Of a stretch of DNA of 64,000 bases, positions 33,555 to 42,462 are shown piece after piece. A model generated the notes under the pieces. It was given only the letters and a program-made list of their open reading frames with translations, was not told the DNA's origin and made no database searches. How positions within the stretch are numbered: position 1 is the stretch's first letter; every line of letters begins with the position of its first letter. The stretch spans positions 186,001-250,000 of the forward strand of contig NZ_JAPEOX010000004.1 of the NCBI RefSeq assembly GCF_026340675.1. Direction: 5' to 3'. The DNA comes from Streptomyces sp. NBC_01264. Lineage in GTDB: Bacteria > Actinomycetota > Actinomycetes > Streptomycetales > Streptomycetaceae. The translations under genes were made by a program, and so were the position numbers.

Positions 33555-33590
33555 GACCCGGTGGCCCGCAGGTACGCGGGCCACCGGGTC
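33555..33590 (-). terminator. Terminator between the anchored protein and the SH3 protein
   Basis: Perfect 15-bp stem GACCCGGTGGCCCGC / GCGGGCCACCGGGTC with a 6-nt loop. It stands after the stop of 33627-34493 and before the start of 33192-33530. Confidence 0.8.
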
Positions 33591-33626
33591 GGGGCGCTTC
33601 ACGGCGTCCCGGTGTGCGTGGGGCTG

Positions 33627-34493
33627 TCAGGCCTGGCCGGCGGAGTGGCGGCCGGCGCGGCGCTTGCCGTACCCGACGGCGCCCACCGTCGCCAGGCCGG
33701 CCGCGAGCAGTCCGCCGGCGGCGAGAGCGAGCTGCGAGTTGCCGTCGGCTCCGGTGTGCGCGAGGCTCCCGGCCGGCGTGACGGTGTCGCTCGCGCTGAT
33801 CTGCTCGACCGAGCCGCCCTTGGCACCGGACTGGTTCGCCCCGTCCGGCTTGCCCTCGGATCCTCCGGAGCCCGAACCGCCCGAGCCCGAACCCCCGGAC
33901 TGCGAGCCGCCGCTTCCGGTAGACGGGTCCGCCCCCGGGTCGGTGGTGGGCGGCTTCGTCGGGTCCGTCGTGGGCGGGGTCGTGGGATCGGTGGTCGGCG
34001 GCTTCGTGGGGTCCGTCGTAGGCGGGGTCGTGGGGTCCGTGGTCGGCGGATCGGTCGGGTCCGTCGTCGGCGGGTCCGTCGGATCGGTGGTCGGCGGGTC
34101 GGTGGGGTCGGTGGTCGGCGGGTCGGTGGGGTCGGTCGTCGGCGGGTCCGTCGGATCGGTCGTGGGCGGGGTCGTCGGGTCCGTCGTCGGCGGGGTCGTC
34201 GGGTCGGTGCCCGGCTCGGTCGGGTCGGTGGTCGGCGGCCCCGTCGGATCGGTCGTCGGGGGCTTGGTCGGGTCCGTGCCCGGCTCACCAGTCGGTCCAG
34301 GGCTCGGCTTCTCGGCGGCCGGGGGGGTCGCCGTCTCCGGGCTCGGCGAGGCGGTGTCCGCGGCCGTAGCGGAGACCTTCGGCCCGGGGGTGTCGGTCGC
34401 GGCGAGAGCGGGCGCGGCCAGCGCCCCCGAAGCAGCGACGAGCGCGGCGGTCGCCATGACGCTCCGCAGCACGCGTGTACGGGTCTTACGCAT
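33627..34493 (-). CDS. Sortase-anchored surface protein with Pro/Thr/Asp repeats
   Basis: 288 residues from ATG 34493. It has a signal peptide (about 1-30, cleavage near ALAATD), then tandem PTTDPTxP repeats (about 75-185), a Gly/Ser/Lys segment, and the sorting signal LAHTG (about 244-248) followed by a hydrophobic helix and basic tail. LAxTG fits the class E sortases of Streptomyces. The repeats make a rod-like stalk. A DnaA-box-like promoter element 84 bp upstream groups it with the transfer genes, so it may be an adhesin that aids mating contact. That function is inference. Confidence 0.8.
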   Translation of the reverse strand: MRKTRTRVLRSVMATAALVAASGALAAPALAATDTPGPKVSATAADTASPSPETATPPAAEKPSPGPTGEPGTDPTKPPTTDPTGPPTTDPTEPGTDPTTPPTTDPTTPPTTDPTDPPTTDPTDPPTTDPTDPPTTDPTDPPTTDPTDPPTTDPTTPPTTDPTKPPTTDPTTPPTTDPTKPPTTDPGADPSTGSGGSQSGGSGSGGSGSGGSEGKPDGANQSGAKGGSVEQISASDTVTPAGSLAHTGADGNSQLALAAGGLLAAGLATVGAVGYGKRRAGRHSAGQA

Positions 34494-35160
34494 GGGTGAG
34501 ATCAGCCTCCACTGATGCACGGCAGGTCGGCCGGTCAGCGCGTGGTGCGCCGGGGCGAAAACCTGCTGGTGAATCGATCTTGGGAGGGTGGACCTGTGGA
34601 TAGAGTCCGGCGATTTCCGACCGCTGTGGGCGACGACGCCGGTCTGCCGCCGCGAGAGCTGCACCCCGCCTCATCAGACAACGGGGCGCAGTGGGGCAAA
34701 AGCATGCACATCGGCTGGCCGTACGGAAGCCAGCGGGAAGGCCGTGGGCCCGGCGACGGGCAGGTACACGCCTTACCGAACAGCGCGAGGGGCTCTCGGC
34801 AGGTGATGCGCGCGTGAGCGGTGAACCCATTCGCCCTGAGCACACCAGCTCGTTCAGGGCAGGACGATCTGCGGACTTGCTGAATCCGTTGCGGGCGCCC
34901 GCAACGGCAGCGCGGGGCCGCCCGTGACGGACCTTTCGCGAACTACCTGCAGGCTGACGGGGCTCGGCTACTCTGTCTGCTGGGTTACGCGGCCGTACCC
35001 GATGGCTCTGCCGTCAAAGGGGGTTCACACCTTCGGCCGTGGGGTCCGCGGTCGGCCCCCGAGGGGCCGGTTTTACGGCCGGCACCAAGGCCGCACCCCA
35101 CATCGCCCACGCGCTCACCGACGCCTCTTGCTACCGGCCGACGAACGCGCTCGAGAGCGC
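34494..35160. other. Intergenic region with palindrome and hairpins
   Basis: The 667 bp between the two minus-strand genes contain the promoter element above and the perfect 20-bp palindrome CGTTGCGGGCGCCCGCAACG (34887-34906). A plus-strand terminator-like hairpin, CGGCCCC / GGGGCCG followed by TTTT, lies at 35053-35074. No convincing gene is present. The plus-strand frame at 34924-35172 has no ribosome site and no protein character. Confidence 0.5.
34577..34610 (-). promoter_or_regulatory. DnaA-box-like promoter element of the anchored-protein gene
   Basis: On the minus strand this reads CCGGACTCTATCCACAGG, then 10 nt, then CAAGAT as the -10 (34577-34582). The leader is about 80 nt. Confidence 0.65.
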
Positions 35161-35571
35161 CTACTCCTGTGACATCGCGATCCACAGCGCACCCGAGTCC
35201 GCGTCACCTCGCACGTCCCACTGCGCTGGGTCCGGCTTTCCGGCCCTCACCTCGCTGATCAGCTGATCGATCCAGGCAGGGAAGCCGTCGACGACGGTCG
35301 CGCACAGCAGGGCGGCTTCGCGCGCCGACACCGAGGCAGGGACGGCTACTGCGTCGTCGTCGACGTCGTAGCGGATTCCGTGCGATGCCAGCTGGTCGCG
35401 TACGTGACGGAGCCACCCCTCGGTGACGCCGGCGTAATTCCACACCTCGCCGGCGCCCAGAATGCTCGCCGGGCTGCCGCGGTCTCCCTCACGATCGGTC
35501 AGCACGTCGTAGACGTCGCTGTGCCGGTGGATCCCCAGGTCCTCTGCCCACAGAGTGGTGCCTTCGCTCAT
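35161..35571 (-). CDS. Hypothetical protein
   Basis: 136 residues from ATG 35571. It is an acidic, soluble protein with a plausible alpha/beta fold (GWLRHVRDQLASHGIRYDVDDDAVAVPASVSAREAALLCATVVDGFPAWIDQLISEV). It has no recognised domain. It is followed by a long gap and preceded by a small Cys/His gene in the same direction. Confidence 0.6.
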   Translation of the reverse strand: MSEGTTLWAEDLGIHRHSDVYDVLTDREGDRGSPASILGAGEVWNYAGVTEGWLRHVRDQLASHGIRYDVDDDAVAVPASVSAREAALLCATVVDGFPAWIDQLISEVRAGKPDPAQWDVRGDADSGALWIAMSQE

Positions 35572-35724
35572 CCCGGCATTCTGCCGATGCTCCGGCTCCT
35601 GGTGGGGGAACGCCATGTCCGGCAAACAGGGCAATTGGACACGCAGCGAACGGGCCGAGGCTGTTCGCCCGGGCCCTGCTGCGATGTGGGCGGCGCTCCA
35701 GTTCGACCGCGGCTCGACGAACTG

Positions 35725-35985
35725 TCAGGGCATGCTGGGCAGCGGCCAGGGGTTTGGGGCGTTGATCCGGATCGCCGCACGTATGTGGACCATGGCCACG
35801 ATGGCGCTCATGTGGGTCTTGCCCTCCGTGTACCGGACGTGTTCTCTGCAGAACCAGCGGGCGTTTTCGGGATGTCCTTCACGGCCGCTGGGCGGCGCTA
35901 TCGCACGGAATCGTACGAGCGTGAAGGTCTCGTAGTCGTGGTCATTATGGGACGCGCTGCAGATCACGCAGTACGGGGGCATCAC
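35725..35985 (-). CDS. Small Cys/His protein
   Basis: An 86-residue protein with PYCVICSASHNDHDYETF and WFCREHVRY. The C-x2-C and C-x2-H residues suggest a zinc finger. The rest is a short helical segment. No clear ribosome site precedes ATG 35985. The gap of 244 bp to the next gene shows nothing I can support. Confidence 0.5.
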   Translation of the reverse strand: MMPPYCVICSASHNDHDYETFTLVRFRAIAPPSGREGHPENARWFCREHVRYTEGKTHMSAIVAMVHIRAAIRINAPNPWPLPSMP

Positions 35986-36229
35986 GGCTGGTCAACTCCA
36001 TTCCGCCGAACGGTTCATGATCGCAACCCTACGTTCGCCCTGGCCACCGGCGCGTCCGTCTCGCGCCGCAGCCTTGCAGCTCCCGGGCGCAGGCTTCGGC
36101 GCCGGATCACACTGCTCCGGAGCGCCGGATCGCGCTGGCATCCTGGCCGGGCGCTGCCTCGGCGTCCCAGGGTGCCGAGTTGCGCCGACCGCGCGGTCGG
36201 GCCTGACCGGCGCCGTCCCCGGACGCGGT

Positions 36230-37057
36230 CTAGGAAGCCGTCCCCACCTTGAGGTCGAAGGTGTTGTCCAGCAGCAGCTCATCCCCCGCCCGGTCGGCGG
36301 TGAGGGCTGACACGAGGGCCCCAGTCCGCCATCCCACCTGATGCGTGGAGGAACCGCCGTGGGCGTGGCTCAGCTCCACGGTCTGTCCGCCGCCCAGCAG
36401 CGCGATGTCCCGCACGGCGAGTCGGCTCAGCCGCTCGGAGTCCCATCCGGTCGCCCGGATCATTGCCTCGGAGGTCCGCGTCACCAGCGGGACACTGCGC
36501 TCCGACGTACGGACGCTCTCCGCCGACCCGGCACGGTCCAGCGCACTGCGCTGCACGGCGTCCGCGTGCACGGCGCGGCTGAACTCCTCTTGGCGGAACG
36601 TTCGGTTGAGGAGGTCCGCGCCGTCCATCAGAGCGTGCGTGGACCGCAGGGCCGCGCGAACCACACCCTGCTGCGCCGGTCGCAGCCGTCGGATGTCCCG
36701 CTGCAGGCGCTGCATCCAGTCGATGACGGCGAGCGGCGGCCACGAGAAGCCGGGAGACAGGGCCATGTCCGTCGCTTTCCCGGTGGTGCCGTCCACGAGG
36801 CGGCCGTCCACCCACGCGGAGATGCCGATGTAGCGGCCAAGGAGGCAGCCCGGGGTGATCCGGTCGAGGATCGGGTGGTCGCCCTGCGCGAGCGCCTCGC
36901 GGACGGCGGCGACGCGCACGTGGTGCTCCAGGGCGAGCCGGTCCAGGCTCCACGCCCCGGGGTCCTCCCGTCGCTGACGTCGGATCGTCGCGTCCCTCAG
37001 CAGAGCAGGCAGGTCGTCGTAGTCGTGGGGGGCGAGGAAGAAGGCGAGGAAGGCCAT
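36230..37057 (-). CDS. Hypothetical protein
   Basis: A 275-residue protein with a hydrophobic start (MAFLAFFLAPHDYDDLPALL), then a mostly helical, Arg-rich body (DWMQRLQRDIRRLRPAQQGVVRAALRSTHALMDGADLL). The C-terminus is beta-rich (ELSHAHGGSSTHQVGWRTGALVSALTADRAGDELLLDNTF). There is no recognised motif. It may be distantly related to 6292-7089, but I could not confirm this. Confidence 0.6.
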   Translation of the reverse strand: MAFLAFFLAPHDYDDLPALLRDATIRRQRREDPGAWSLDRLALEHHVRVAAVREALAQGDHPILDRITPGCLLGRYIGISAWVDGRLVDGTTGKATDMALSPGFSWPPLAVIDWMQRLQRDIRRLRPAQQGVVRAALRSTHALMDGADLLNRTFRQEEFSRAVHADAVQRSALDRAGSAESVRTSERSVPLVTRTSEAMIRATGWDSERLSRLAVRDIALLGGGQTVELSHAHGGSSTHQVGWRTGALVSALTADRAGDELLLDNTFDLKVGTAS

Positions 37058-37538
37058 GGATGTGCTCCCGATGCGCGGATGCGTGTACGCGGACTGGCCG
37101 GTACGCCCACCCGTCCAGGGGTGCGCGCAGCGGCCTGACTGTCACGTTGCGATCCTCAGGGGCCTGCCGGCACCTGCCACGCCCCGGTCGGCGAATCCGC
37201 CGGTGCACAGGGCTCGTTCGAGCATAGTGCAGGAGTCTGCGCAGCCTGTCGGGTTTGGGCGTGCGAGCTCACCGTTCGGGGCGGGGAGACGGCGGAGCCC
37301 GGCGCACACACGGGGGGATGCGCGCCGGGCTCTCTGTTCTCACCGTAGCCGCGTCGGCGGCAGGGGCGTGGGCCAACGGCCAGGTTCGTCCGCCTGATGG
37401 TGGGGGCGGCTGAGTGGGGCTGGATTCCCTGGAGGACAGTGCCGAGCGGCCGGTACGGCTTCCGTGACAGGGGTTGTCCCGCCACGCTCTTCTGGCGTGA
37501 CGGGCCCTGGGCATTCGGACCGCGGCGGCTGGGGGTGG
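37058..37538. other. Intergenic region with terminator
   Basis: A stem GAGCCCGGCGC / GCGCCGGGCTC at 37295-37332 with a 16-nt loop can end the MFS transcript coming from the right. The rest of the 480 bp holds no supported gene. The leader of the 36230 gene presumably starts between 37058 and 37290. Confidence 0.6.
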
Positions 37539-38795
37539 TCATCGCTCACTGGGCACGGGGCCGTACCGAGACGTCGTGTGGCCGGGGATGACCGGTGCGC
37601 CGGGGCGGAGGCGCGATCGGGCGGTGGCCAGGACCACGACCGCGGCTGCCGATGCGATGGCGGGCAGTGCAGCCCCGGCGAGGGGCTGGCCGGCAAGTAG
37701 TCCTGCGGTCGCGGTACCAGCGGAGGTCCCTACGCCGTAGCTGAGGATGAGCCAGGCGTAGGTGCCCGGGCGGGCGCCCGCCGGGACAAGGGTGTCCGCG
37801 GTCATGTAGGAGGAGGCGATGACGACGGGGAGGAACAGGCCGGGCAGCACGGCCAGGGCGCTGGCCGCGTACGGCCCGGGCAGCATCAGGATCGGCAGCC
37901 ACGCGCTGGTGAAGGCGGCTGCTCCGGTGAGGAGTTGGGCTGTGGTCGAGCCGGGCCAGGTGAGGCGCCCGTAGGCGAGTCCGCCGAGGAAGGATCCGGT
38001 GAAGAAGGCGCCGGGGATCAAGCCGGTGAGCAGATCCATGTGGTGGGTGTCGGCCATCGTGACGGCCCATACGTTCATGGCGCCCACGCCGAAGCCGATG
38101 CCGGCCAAGCCGAGGAAGAGCAGGCGCAGACCCCCGTCGCGCAGAGGGCTGCGGGTGCCGGAGGTCCCGTTCGGCGGCTCTGCCCGCCAGATGCGGGAGG
38201 GGGCGGCGGTCAGGACGACCGCCGAGCCGGCGAGTCCCAGGACCGCGGTGGCGATGAGGGCGGTGGGCGGGCCGTACGCGCTGGCGAGGTACGCCGCGAT
38301 CAGCGGGCCAGCGACGAAGAGGCTTCCCTGGGCGCCGGTGTCGAGGGCGAGGGCTGCTCGTCGCTGGTCGGGGGTGCGCAAGATGGTCGGCCATAGGGCG
38401 CGCAGGCCGGCCTCCAGCGGCGGGGTGCACAGTCCGGCCCCGGCGACGAGGGCCGTCACGAGCGCGGGGTGCGCGCCAGTGCCGGTGGCGGTGAGGGCGA
38501 GCAGGCAGCCGGCGTTGATGCAGGCAGCGGGGCTGGAGATGCGAGTTTGGCCGTAGCGGGCCAGCAAGCTCGCCTTCACCGGCTGGGAGAGGGCCGAGTT
38601 CAGGACGTACAGCGCGCTCAGGGCTCCGGCGAAGGCCAGACTTCCGTCCGCTCCGGTCGTGACAAGCAGCACGATGGCGATCGGGGCCATCGCATTGGGG
38701 AGCCGGCCTACGAGGGTGCCGATCAGAAGGCGGGCGACGTGCCGGGTACCCAGGACGGCGCTGTAGGTCGTGGGGGTGCGGTCGGTCACGGTCAC
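37539..38795 (-). CDS. MFS transporter
   Basis: A 418-residue protein with about 12 hydrophobic segments. It is clearly paralogous to the upstream transporter: both carry TTYxxVLxTxxVxRLLxGxxVGxLPxAMAPxAI near the start and TPPLEAxLRxLWPxxxxxPxQxRAALALDxxAQ in the middle. These patterns belong to a drug or amino-acid exporter-like MFS group; the substrate is unknown. It starts 54 bp after the stop of its paralogue, so the pair is one operon. The two may have arisen by tandem duplication. Confidence 0.85.
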   Translation of the reverse strand: MTVTDRTPTTYSAVLGTRHVARLLIGTLVGRLPNAMAPIAIVLLVTTGADGSLAFAGALSALYVLNSALSQPVKASLLARYGQTRISSPAACINAGCLLALTATGTGAHPALVTALVAGAGLCTPPLEAGLRALWPTILRTPDQRRAALALDTGAQGSLFVAGPLIAAYLASAYGPPTALIATAVLGLAGSAVVLTAAPSRIWRAEPPNGTSGTRSPLRDGGLRLLFLGLAGIGFGVGAMNVWAVTMADTHHMDLLTGLIPGAFFTGSFLGGLAYGRLTWPGSTTAQLLTGAAAFTSAWLPILMLPGPYAASALAVLPGLFLPVVIASSYMTADTLVPAGARPGTYAWLILSYGVGTSAGTATAGLLAGQPLAGAALPAIASAAAVVVLATARSRLRPGAPVIPGHTTSRYGPVPSER

Positions 38796-38849
38796 CTCGT
38801 GCTCGGTCTTTCGGTCGGGGGTTGTGCGTCGGGATGGGCGGGACTGCGA

Positions 38850-40133
38850 TCAGCGGGCACGCACGCACTCCCGGCCGCTGGCCTCGGCGGTGGTGGCCGG
38901 GGCGGGGGTGTGGGCGTGCTGGGCGAGGCGGCGCCGGGTGACGGCAAGGACGAGGGACGCGAACGCGGCGCCGGTGACTGTGACGGTGGCCGGGCCGAGC
39001 GGGCCGCCATCTCCGGCGGCTCCGGCCAGCGCGGTTCCGGCGGCCTGCCCGAGGCCGAGGCAGGCGATCAGCCATGCGGAGGCTTCACCGAGGGTGCCTC
39101 GGGGGGCGAGGTGGTCGAGGCTGGCGAAGCAGGCGACGAGGAGCGGGGCGAGGAACACCCCGGGCAGCAGCGCGCTGAACACGGCGCCGCTCGGGCCGGA
39201 AACGGTGAGGGTGGGCAGCAGTCCGACGAACAGGCCCGTGGCGGCGCCGAGAAGGTGGCCGGCAGGGGAGCCGGGCCAGGTGCGGCGGCCGTAGAGGAGT
39301 CCGCCGGTGAGGCTGCCGACGGCGAGTGCGGCGGGGATGAGGGTGGACAGCGCCGGGGTGTGGTGTCGTTCGGCCAGGGCCAGGGCCGTGACGCTGAGGG
39401 CCCCGATGGCGACGCCGGCGCCCAGGAGTGCGGCGGCCAGGATGCGCGGCCCGGGGGCGCGCAGCGGACCGAGCCAGTCGGCGTGCGTGGTGGGTGCGGG
39501 CCGATGCTCTCTGGAGGGGCGGGCGGTGGCGAACCACACGGTTCCGAACAGGCCGAGGAACGTCGTGGCGCCCATGACGAGTCCGGATCCGCTGGCGGCG
39601 TCGAGGGCGAGAACCAGCAGCGGGCCGGCGATGAAGACGACCTCTTGCGCGCAGGCATCCAGGGCGAGGGCAGCGCGCTGCTGCTCGGGCCGAGGGACGA
39701 CGGCCGGCCACAGCACGCGCAGGGCGGCTTCCAGCGGCGGGGTGAACAGGCCGGCCAGGGCAGTGATGGCGGCGGCGGCAACCGGGGAGGTGACCGAGTT
39801 CATGCCGGCCAGCGCGGCGAAGGCGGCTGTGGAGACGGTGACGGTGAGGGTGAGGGTGAGGAGGTGTCCGCGGCGGTCTAGCATCCGGCCCCACAGGGGC
39901 TGCCCGATGGCGGCGGTGAGTCCGTACGTGGCGGCCAGGAGTCCGGCTTGCTGCATCGAACCGCCAGCGGCACGGACGGCGAGCAGGATGGCCAGGGGTG
40001 CCATGGCGACCGGAAGGTGACCGACGACGGCGCCGGTCAGGAGCCGAAGCACGTACGCCGTGCGCAGGACGTCGCCGTAGGTGGTGGTTTTGGTGTCGGG
40101 GGTGCGGGTGGCGGGTGCGGCGCTGGTGGGCAT
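38850..40133 (-). CDS. MFS transporter, paralogue of the neighbour
   Basis: 427 residues from ATG 40133. About 12 transmembrane segments with the MFS loop WGRMLDRRGHLLTLTL between helices 2 and 3. The shared motifs with 37539-38795 cover the whole length. Its 212-bp leader contains a long inverted repeat and a GC-rich hairpin, GCCCGGCCGC / GCGGCCGGGC (40205-40231), so expression may be controlled after initiation. The substrate is unknown. Confidence 0.85.
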   Translation of the reverse strand: MPTSAAPATRTPDTKTTTYGDVLRTAYVLRLLTGAVVGHLPVAMAPLAILLAVRAAGGSMQQAGLLAATYGLTAAIGQPLWGRMLDRRGHLLTLTLTVTVSTAAFAALAGMNSVTSPVAAAAITALAGLFTPPLEAALRVLWPAVVPRPEQQRAALALDACAQEVVFIAGPLLVLALDAASGSGLVMGATTFLGLFGTVWFATARPSREHRPAPTTHADWLGPLRAPGPRILAAALLGAGVAIGALSVTALALAERHHTPALSTLIPAALAVGSLTGGLLYGRRTWPGSPAGHLLGAATGLFVGLLPTLTVSGPSGAVFSALLPGVFLAPLLVACFASLDHLAPRGTLGEASAWLIACLGLGQAAGTALAGAAGDGGPLGPATVTVTGAAFASLVLAVTRRRLAQHAHTPAPATTAEASGRECVRAR

Positions 40134-40244
40134 GGCCGGTCCTTGCTTTGGTGCGTGCCGCTGCACAGCAACGGCGGTGAGGGGTGGGGGCGAGTGAGAC
40201 TGGTGCCCGGCCGCGGTGCGGGCGGCCGGGCAGAGGCGCTGTGA

Positions 40245-40339
40245 CGAGGCGTCGTAGTTGGCACTGCTGCACGACGCTGACCAGGTGAGATGCCGCCTGG
40301 GGCATCCGTCTCGTCTGAGGTGCCGACTACGGCGCCTCG
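40245..40339 (+). repeat. Long imperfect inverted repeat between the MFS pair and the transfer locus
   Basis: CGAGGCGTCGTAGTTGGCAC at 40245-40264 pairs with GTGCCGACTACGGCGCCTCG at 40320-40339. Both mismatches become G-U pairs in plus-strand RNA but A-C clashes in minus-strand RNA. The loop is 55 nt. It begins 7 bp from the last secretion gene stop. Confidence 0.55.
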
Positions 40340-40345
40340 TTGCAG

Positions 40346-41503
40346 CTATCCGGCCCGGGGGAAGGTCGGCGGGGTCCAGCCGATGTACCTGGCGCCCCAT
40401 TTGGTCTCGAAGAGCTCGGCGTCGACGATGTCGATGTAGCCGGGCCGCAGGATGTCGTTGGAGGCGACCTTGCCGTCGCCGAGGTAGACCGCGATGTGTC
40501 CGGCCCGGTGTCCGGTGTCCCAGTACATGAGGGCCCCGGCCGGGGGGTTGCGGTCGCCGTCGTGCCGCATGGAGGCGGGCACGACCTGGTAATGATCAAT
40601 CGCGTAATTGACGCCGGAGAAGCTCCAGCCGTACACGATGGAGGTGTAGGCCAGGCAGCGCTGGTACCAGGTCTTGCTGGAGTAGGGGCCGGCGTTCCTC
40701 TTGGCCCAGGCGATGGCATCCTCGACGGAGCGCGGGTTGTTGAGGTTCCAGGTCTGCTTGCCGTCGGTGAACTTTCCGCCGGCGCTGCCGCCCGGGGTGG
40801 GTTTGGTGGTACCGCAGTTGTCGTTCTCGCTGGTGACCGGCTCGGTGTCGGTACCTCCGGTTCCGGTGGCGGAGCCACCGCGCTCGAGGTCGAGGCCGGC
40901 GTCCTTGGCGAGCTTGCGCATCGCGGTCTCGTGCCCGGCGTAGAGCGTGGGGTGGCCGGACTTCTGGACCTTCTGAGCCGCGTCGCCCAGGGCGAGCTTC
41001 TCCCAGCCCTTGATGTCGACGAGGCCGTCGTTGGTTCCGCGCCCCAGGAAGAACGACTCGGCGGCGTAGCTGGGCGTCATGATCTGCGCCTTGGTGCCCC
41101 AGTCCATGGAGGGGCGCTGCTGGAAGAGGCCCAGCGAGTCGCGGTCACCGTGGTCGAGGTTCTGCATCGTCGATTCCTGCATCGCGGTCATGAGCCCGAC
41201 GAGGGTGGCCCGGCCGGGCAGTTTCGCCTTCTTCGCGGCCTCGTCGATGTCCTTGGCGTACTTGACCTGCTGCTCGTGCAGCGTGCCGGTGGCGGTACCG
41301 CCGCCGGCGGACGCGTCGGAGGTGCCGGGGCCGGTGTCCTCGCAGTCGGCGGCCGATGCCGAACCGGCCGGCCCGAACATGCCCAGCAGGACAAGGCCGA
41401 TCAGGAAGACGACCATGGCGATGGCGCCGTACTTGATCTGGGCGCCCTTCTTGACCACGCCGGTGGCCTTGAGGGCGCCGCGCATCAGATCGCGCTCGTC
41501 CAC
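40346..41503 (-). CDS. Type IV secretion cell-wall hydrolase (VirB1/TcpG-like)
   Basis: 385 residues from GTG 41503 with AAGGAG upstream. One membrane helix (about 28-50) anchors an extracellular protein with two domains. The first has GLMTAMQESTMQNLDHGDRDSLGLFQQRPSMDWGT (about 105-140), a lysozyme-like or transglycosylase-like Glu motif. The second is a C-terminal NlpC/P60-like domain with WYQRCLAYTSIVYGWSFSG, AGHIAVYLGDGKVASND. Such enzymes open the cell wall for the conjugation channel. It starts 3 bp after the preceding gene stop. It is the last gene of the transfer locus. Confidence 0.8.
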   Translation of the reverse strand: MDERDLMRGALKATGVVKKGAQIKYGAIAMVVFLIGLVLLGMFGPAGSASAADCEDTGPGTSDASAGGGTATGTLHEQQVKYAKDIDEAAKKAKLPGRATLVGLMTAMQESTMQNLDHGDRDSLGLFQQRPSMDWGTKAQIMTPSYAAESFFLGRGTNDGLVDIKGWEKLALGDAAQKVQKSGHPTLYAGHETAMRKLAKDAGLDLERGGSATGTGGTDTEPVTSENDNCGTTKPTPGGSAGGKFTDGKQTWNLNNPRSVEDAIAWAKRNAGPYSSKTWYQRCLAYTSIVYGWSFSGVNYAIDHYQVVPASMRHDGDRNPPAGALMYWDTGHRAGHIAVYLGDGKVASNDILRPGYIDIVDAELFETKWGARYIGWTPPTFPRAG

Positions 41504-41505
41504 GG

Positions 41506-42321
41506 CTACTCCTTCAGCCCGAGGACGCGGGTGACCATCCAGGGCGAGGCCGCGTCAGCGCGCGCGACCTCGATGGTCAGATTCCGGGTGTAGGTGTAGG
41601 GGGTGGTGGCCTTGACGTCGAGGGTGACGTTGGCCTGGAGGTACACGCGGGTCGAGGTGTCGGGGGCCGGGCGGTCCGTAGCGCTCGGTGCCCCGATGTC
41701 GACCTTGGTGGGTTTGGCCTCGGTGGCCTGCGCGGCCACCAGTTGGTTGAAGTCGCGGTCGTCGTGCTGGGTGAGGTTCTCCACCAGGGGGGCGGAGGCG
41801 TACGGCGCCGCCCGCCGGACGGCGGCCTTGTGACTGCCGTCCTCGAGCGGCCGGCGCAGGGTGTAGGCGGTGACGAACGCCGTGGCGACCGCCTGGGGGT
41901 TGTCGGCGACCGGGGGCGCGCTGGCGGTGGGCGTCGGTGAGGTGACCGGGGACTTGGGTGCGTCGACGGACGGGTTCGGCTTGTTCTGGACCCGGTCCGA
42001 GCCGTCCTGGCCGGGCCACAGCCAGGCTGCGCCGGCGACCGCCGCGGCGACGACCAGCGCGATGATCGGGATGGCCACCGGGGTCGGCGTCTTGCGGCGC
42101 TCCTCGCGGATCCATTCGTTGCGTTCGTCGCGGCGGGCCGAGCGCCACCGCTTCTTGGCCTTGCGGCGCTTACGGCGCGGCAGTTCGGCCAGCTCGGGCG
42201 GGAGCTCCTCCTCGCGCAGCAGGGCACGCCACTCGGCCGCGCTCTGCGGCACGGTCGCGCGCCGGGACGCGCCGCGCTCGGAGTCGTTCTCGGGGGTGGG
42301 GGAATCGGTCTCGTGGGTCAC
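41506..42321 (-). CDS. Second VirB8/TcpC-like membrane protein
   Basis: A 271-residue protein. The N-terminal 80 residues are highly charged (RRKRRKAKKRWRSARRDERNEWIREERRK), then comes one transmembrane helix (about 83-102), then an extracellular domain from 140 to the end. That domain has AVATAFVTAYTLRRPLEDGSHKAAVRRAAPYASAPLVENL and ends in a beta sheet. This is the topology of VirB8-type conjugation proteins. A strong hairpin separates it from the VirB6-like gene, so its expression may be reduced. Confidence 0.65.
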   Translation of the reverse strand: MTHETDSPTPENDSERGASRRATVPQSAAEWRALLREEELPPELAELPRRKRRKAKKRWRSARRDERNEWIREERRKTPTPVAIPIIALVVAAAVAGAAWLWPGQDGSDRVQNKPNPSVDAPKSPVTSPTPTASAPPVADNPQAVATAFVTAYTLRRPLEDGSHKAAVRRAAPYASAPLVENLTQHDDRDFNQLVAAQATEAKPTKVDIGAPSATDRPAPDTSTRVYLQANVTLDVKATTPYTYTRNLTIEVARADAASPWMVTRVLGLKE

Positions 42322-42372
42322 GGGGGCTCCGTACGGGCTGGGCGAAGAGGCGGACGGGGCATGGCGGGATGG

Positions 42373-42414
42373 CCCCGGGGCGGTCCGGCCGCGGGTGCGG
42401 CCGGACCGCCGGGG
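42373..42414 (-). terminator. Strong hairpin within the transfer operon
   Basis: Perfect 14-bp stem GGCGGTCCGGCCGC / GCGGCCGGACCGCC with a GGGT loop, flanked by CCCC and GGGG that extend it. It lies between the VirB6-like and second VirB8-like genes and may limit read-through or stabilise mRNA ends. Confidence 0.7.
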
Positions 42415-42462
42415 ATCTCACAGGGCGGACGGGGTGCGGGACTTGCCGTGCGGGGGCCGGGT

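Noticed and set aside
33955..34260. Short repeats in DNA as a regulatory array
   Set aside because: They are codon repeats for PTTDPT in the stalk of the sortase-anchored protein.
34924..35172. Plus-strand frame of 82 codons
   Set aside because: No ribosome site, unusual codon bias, and it runs into the opposite-strand gene end.
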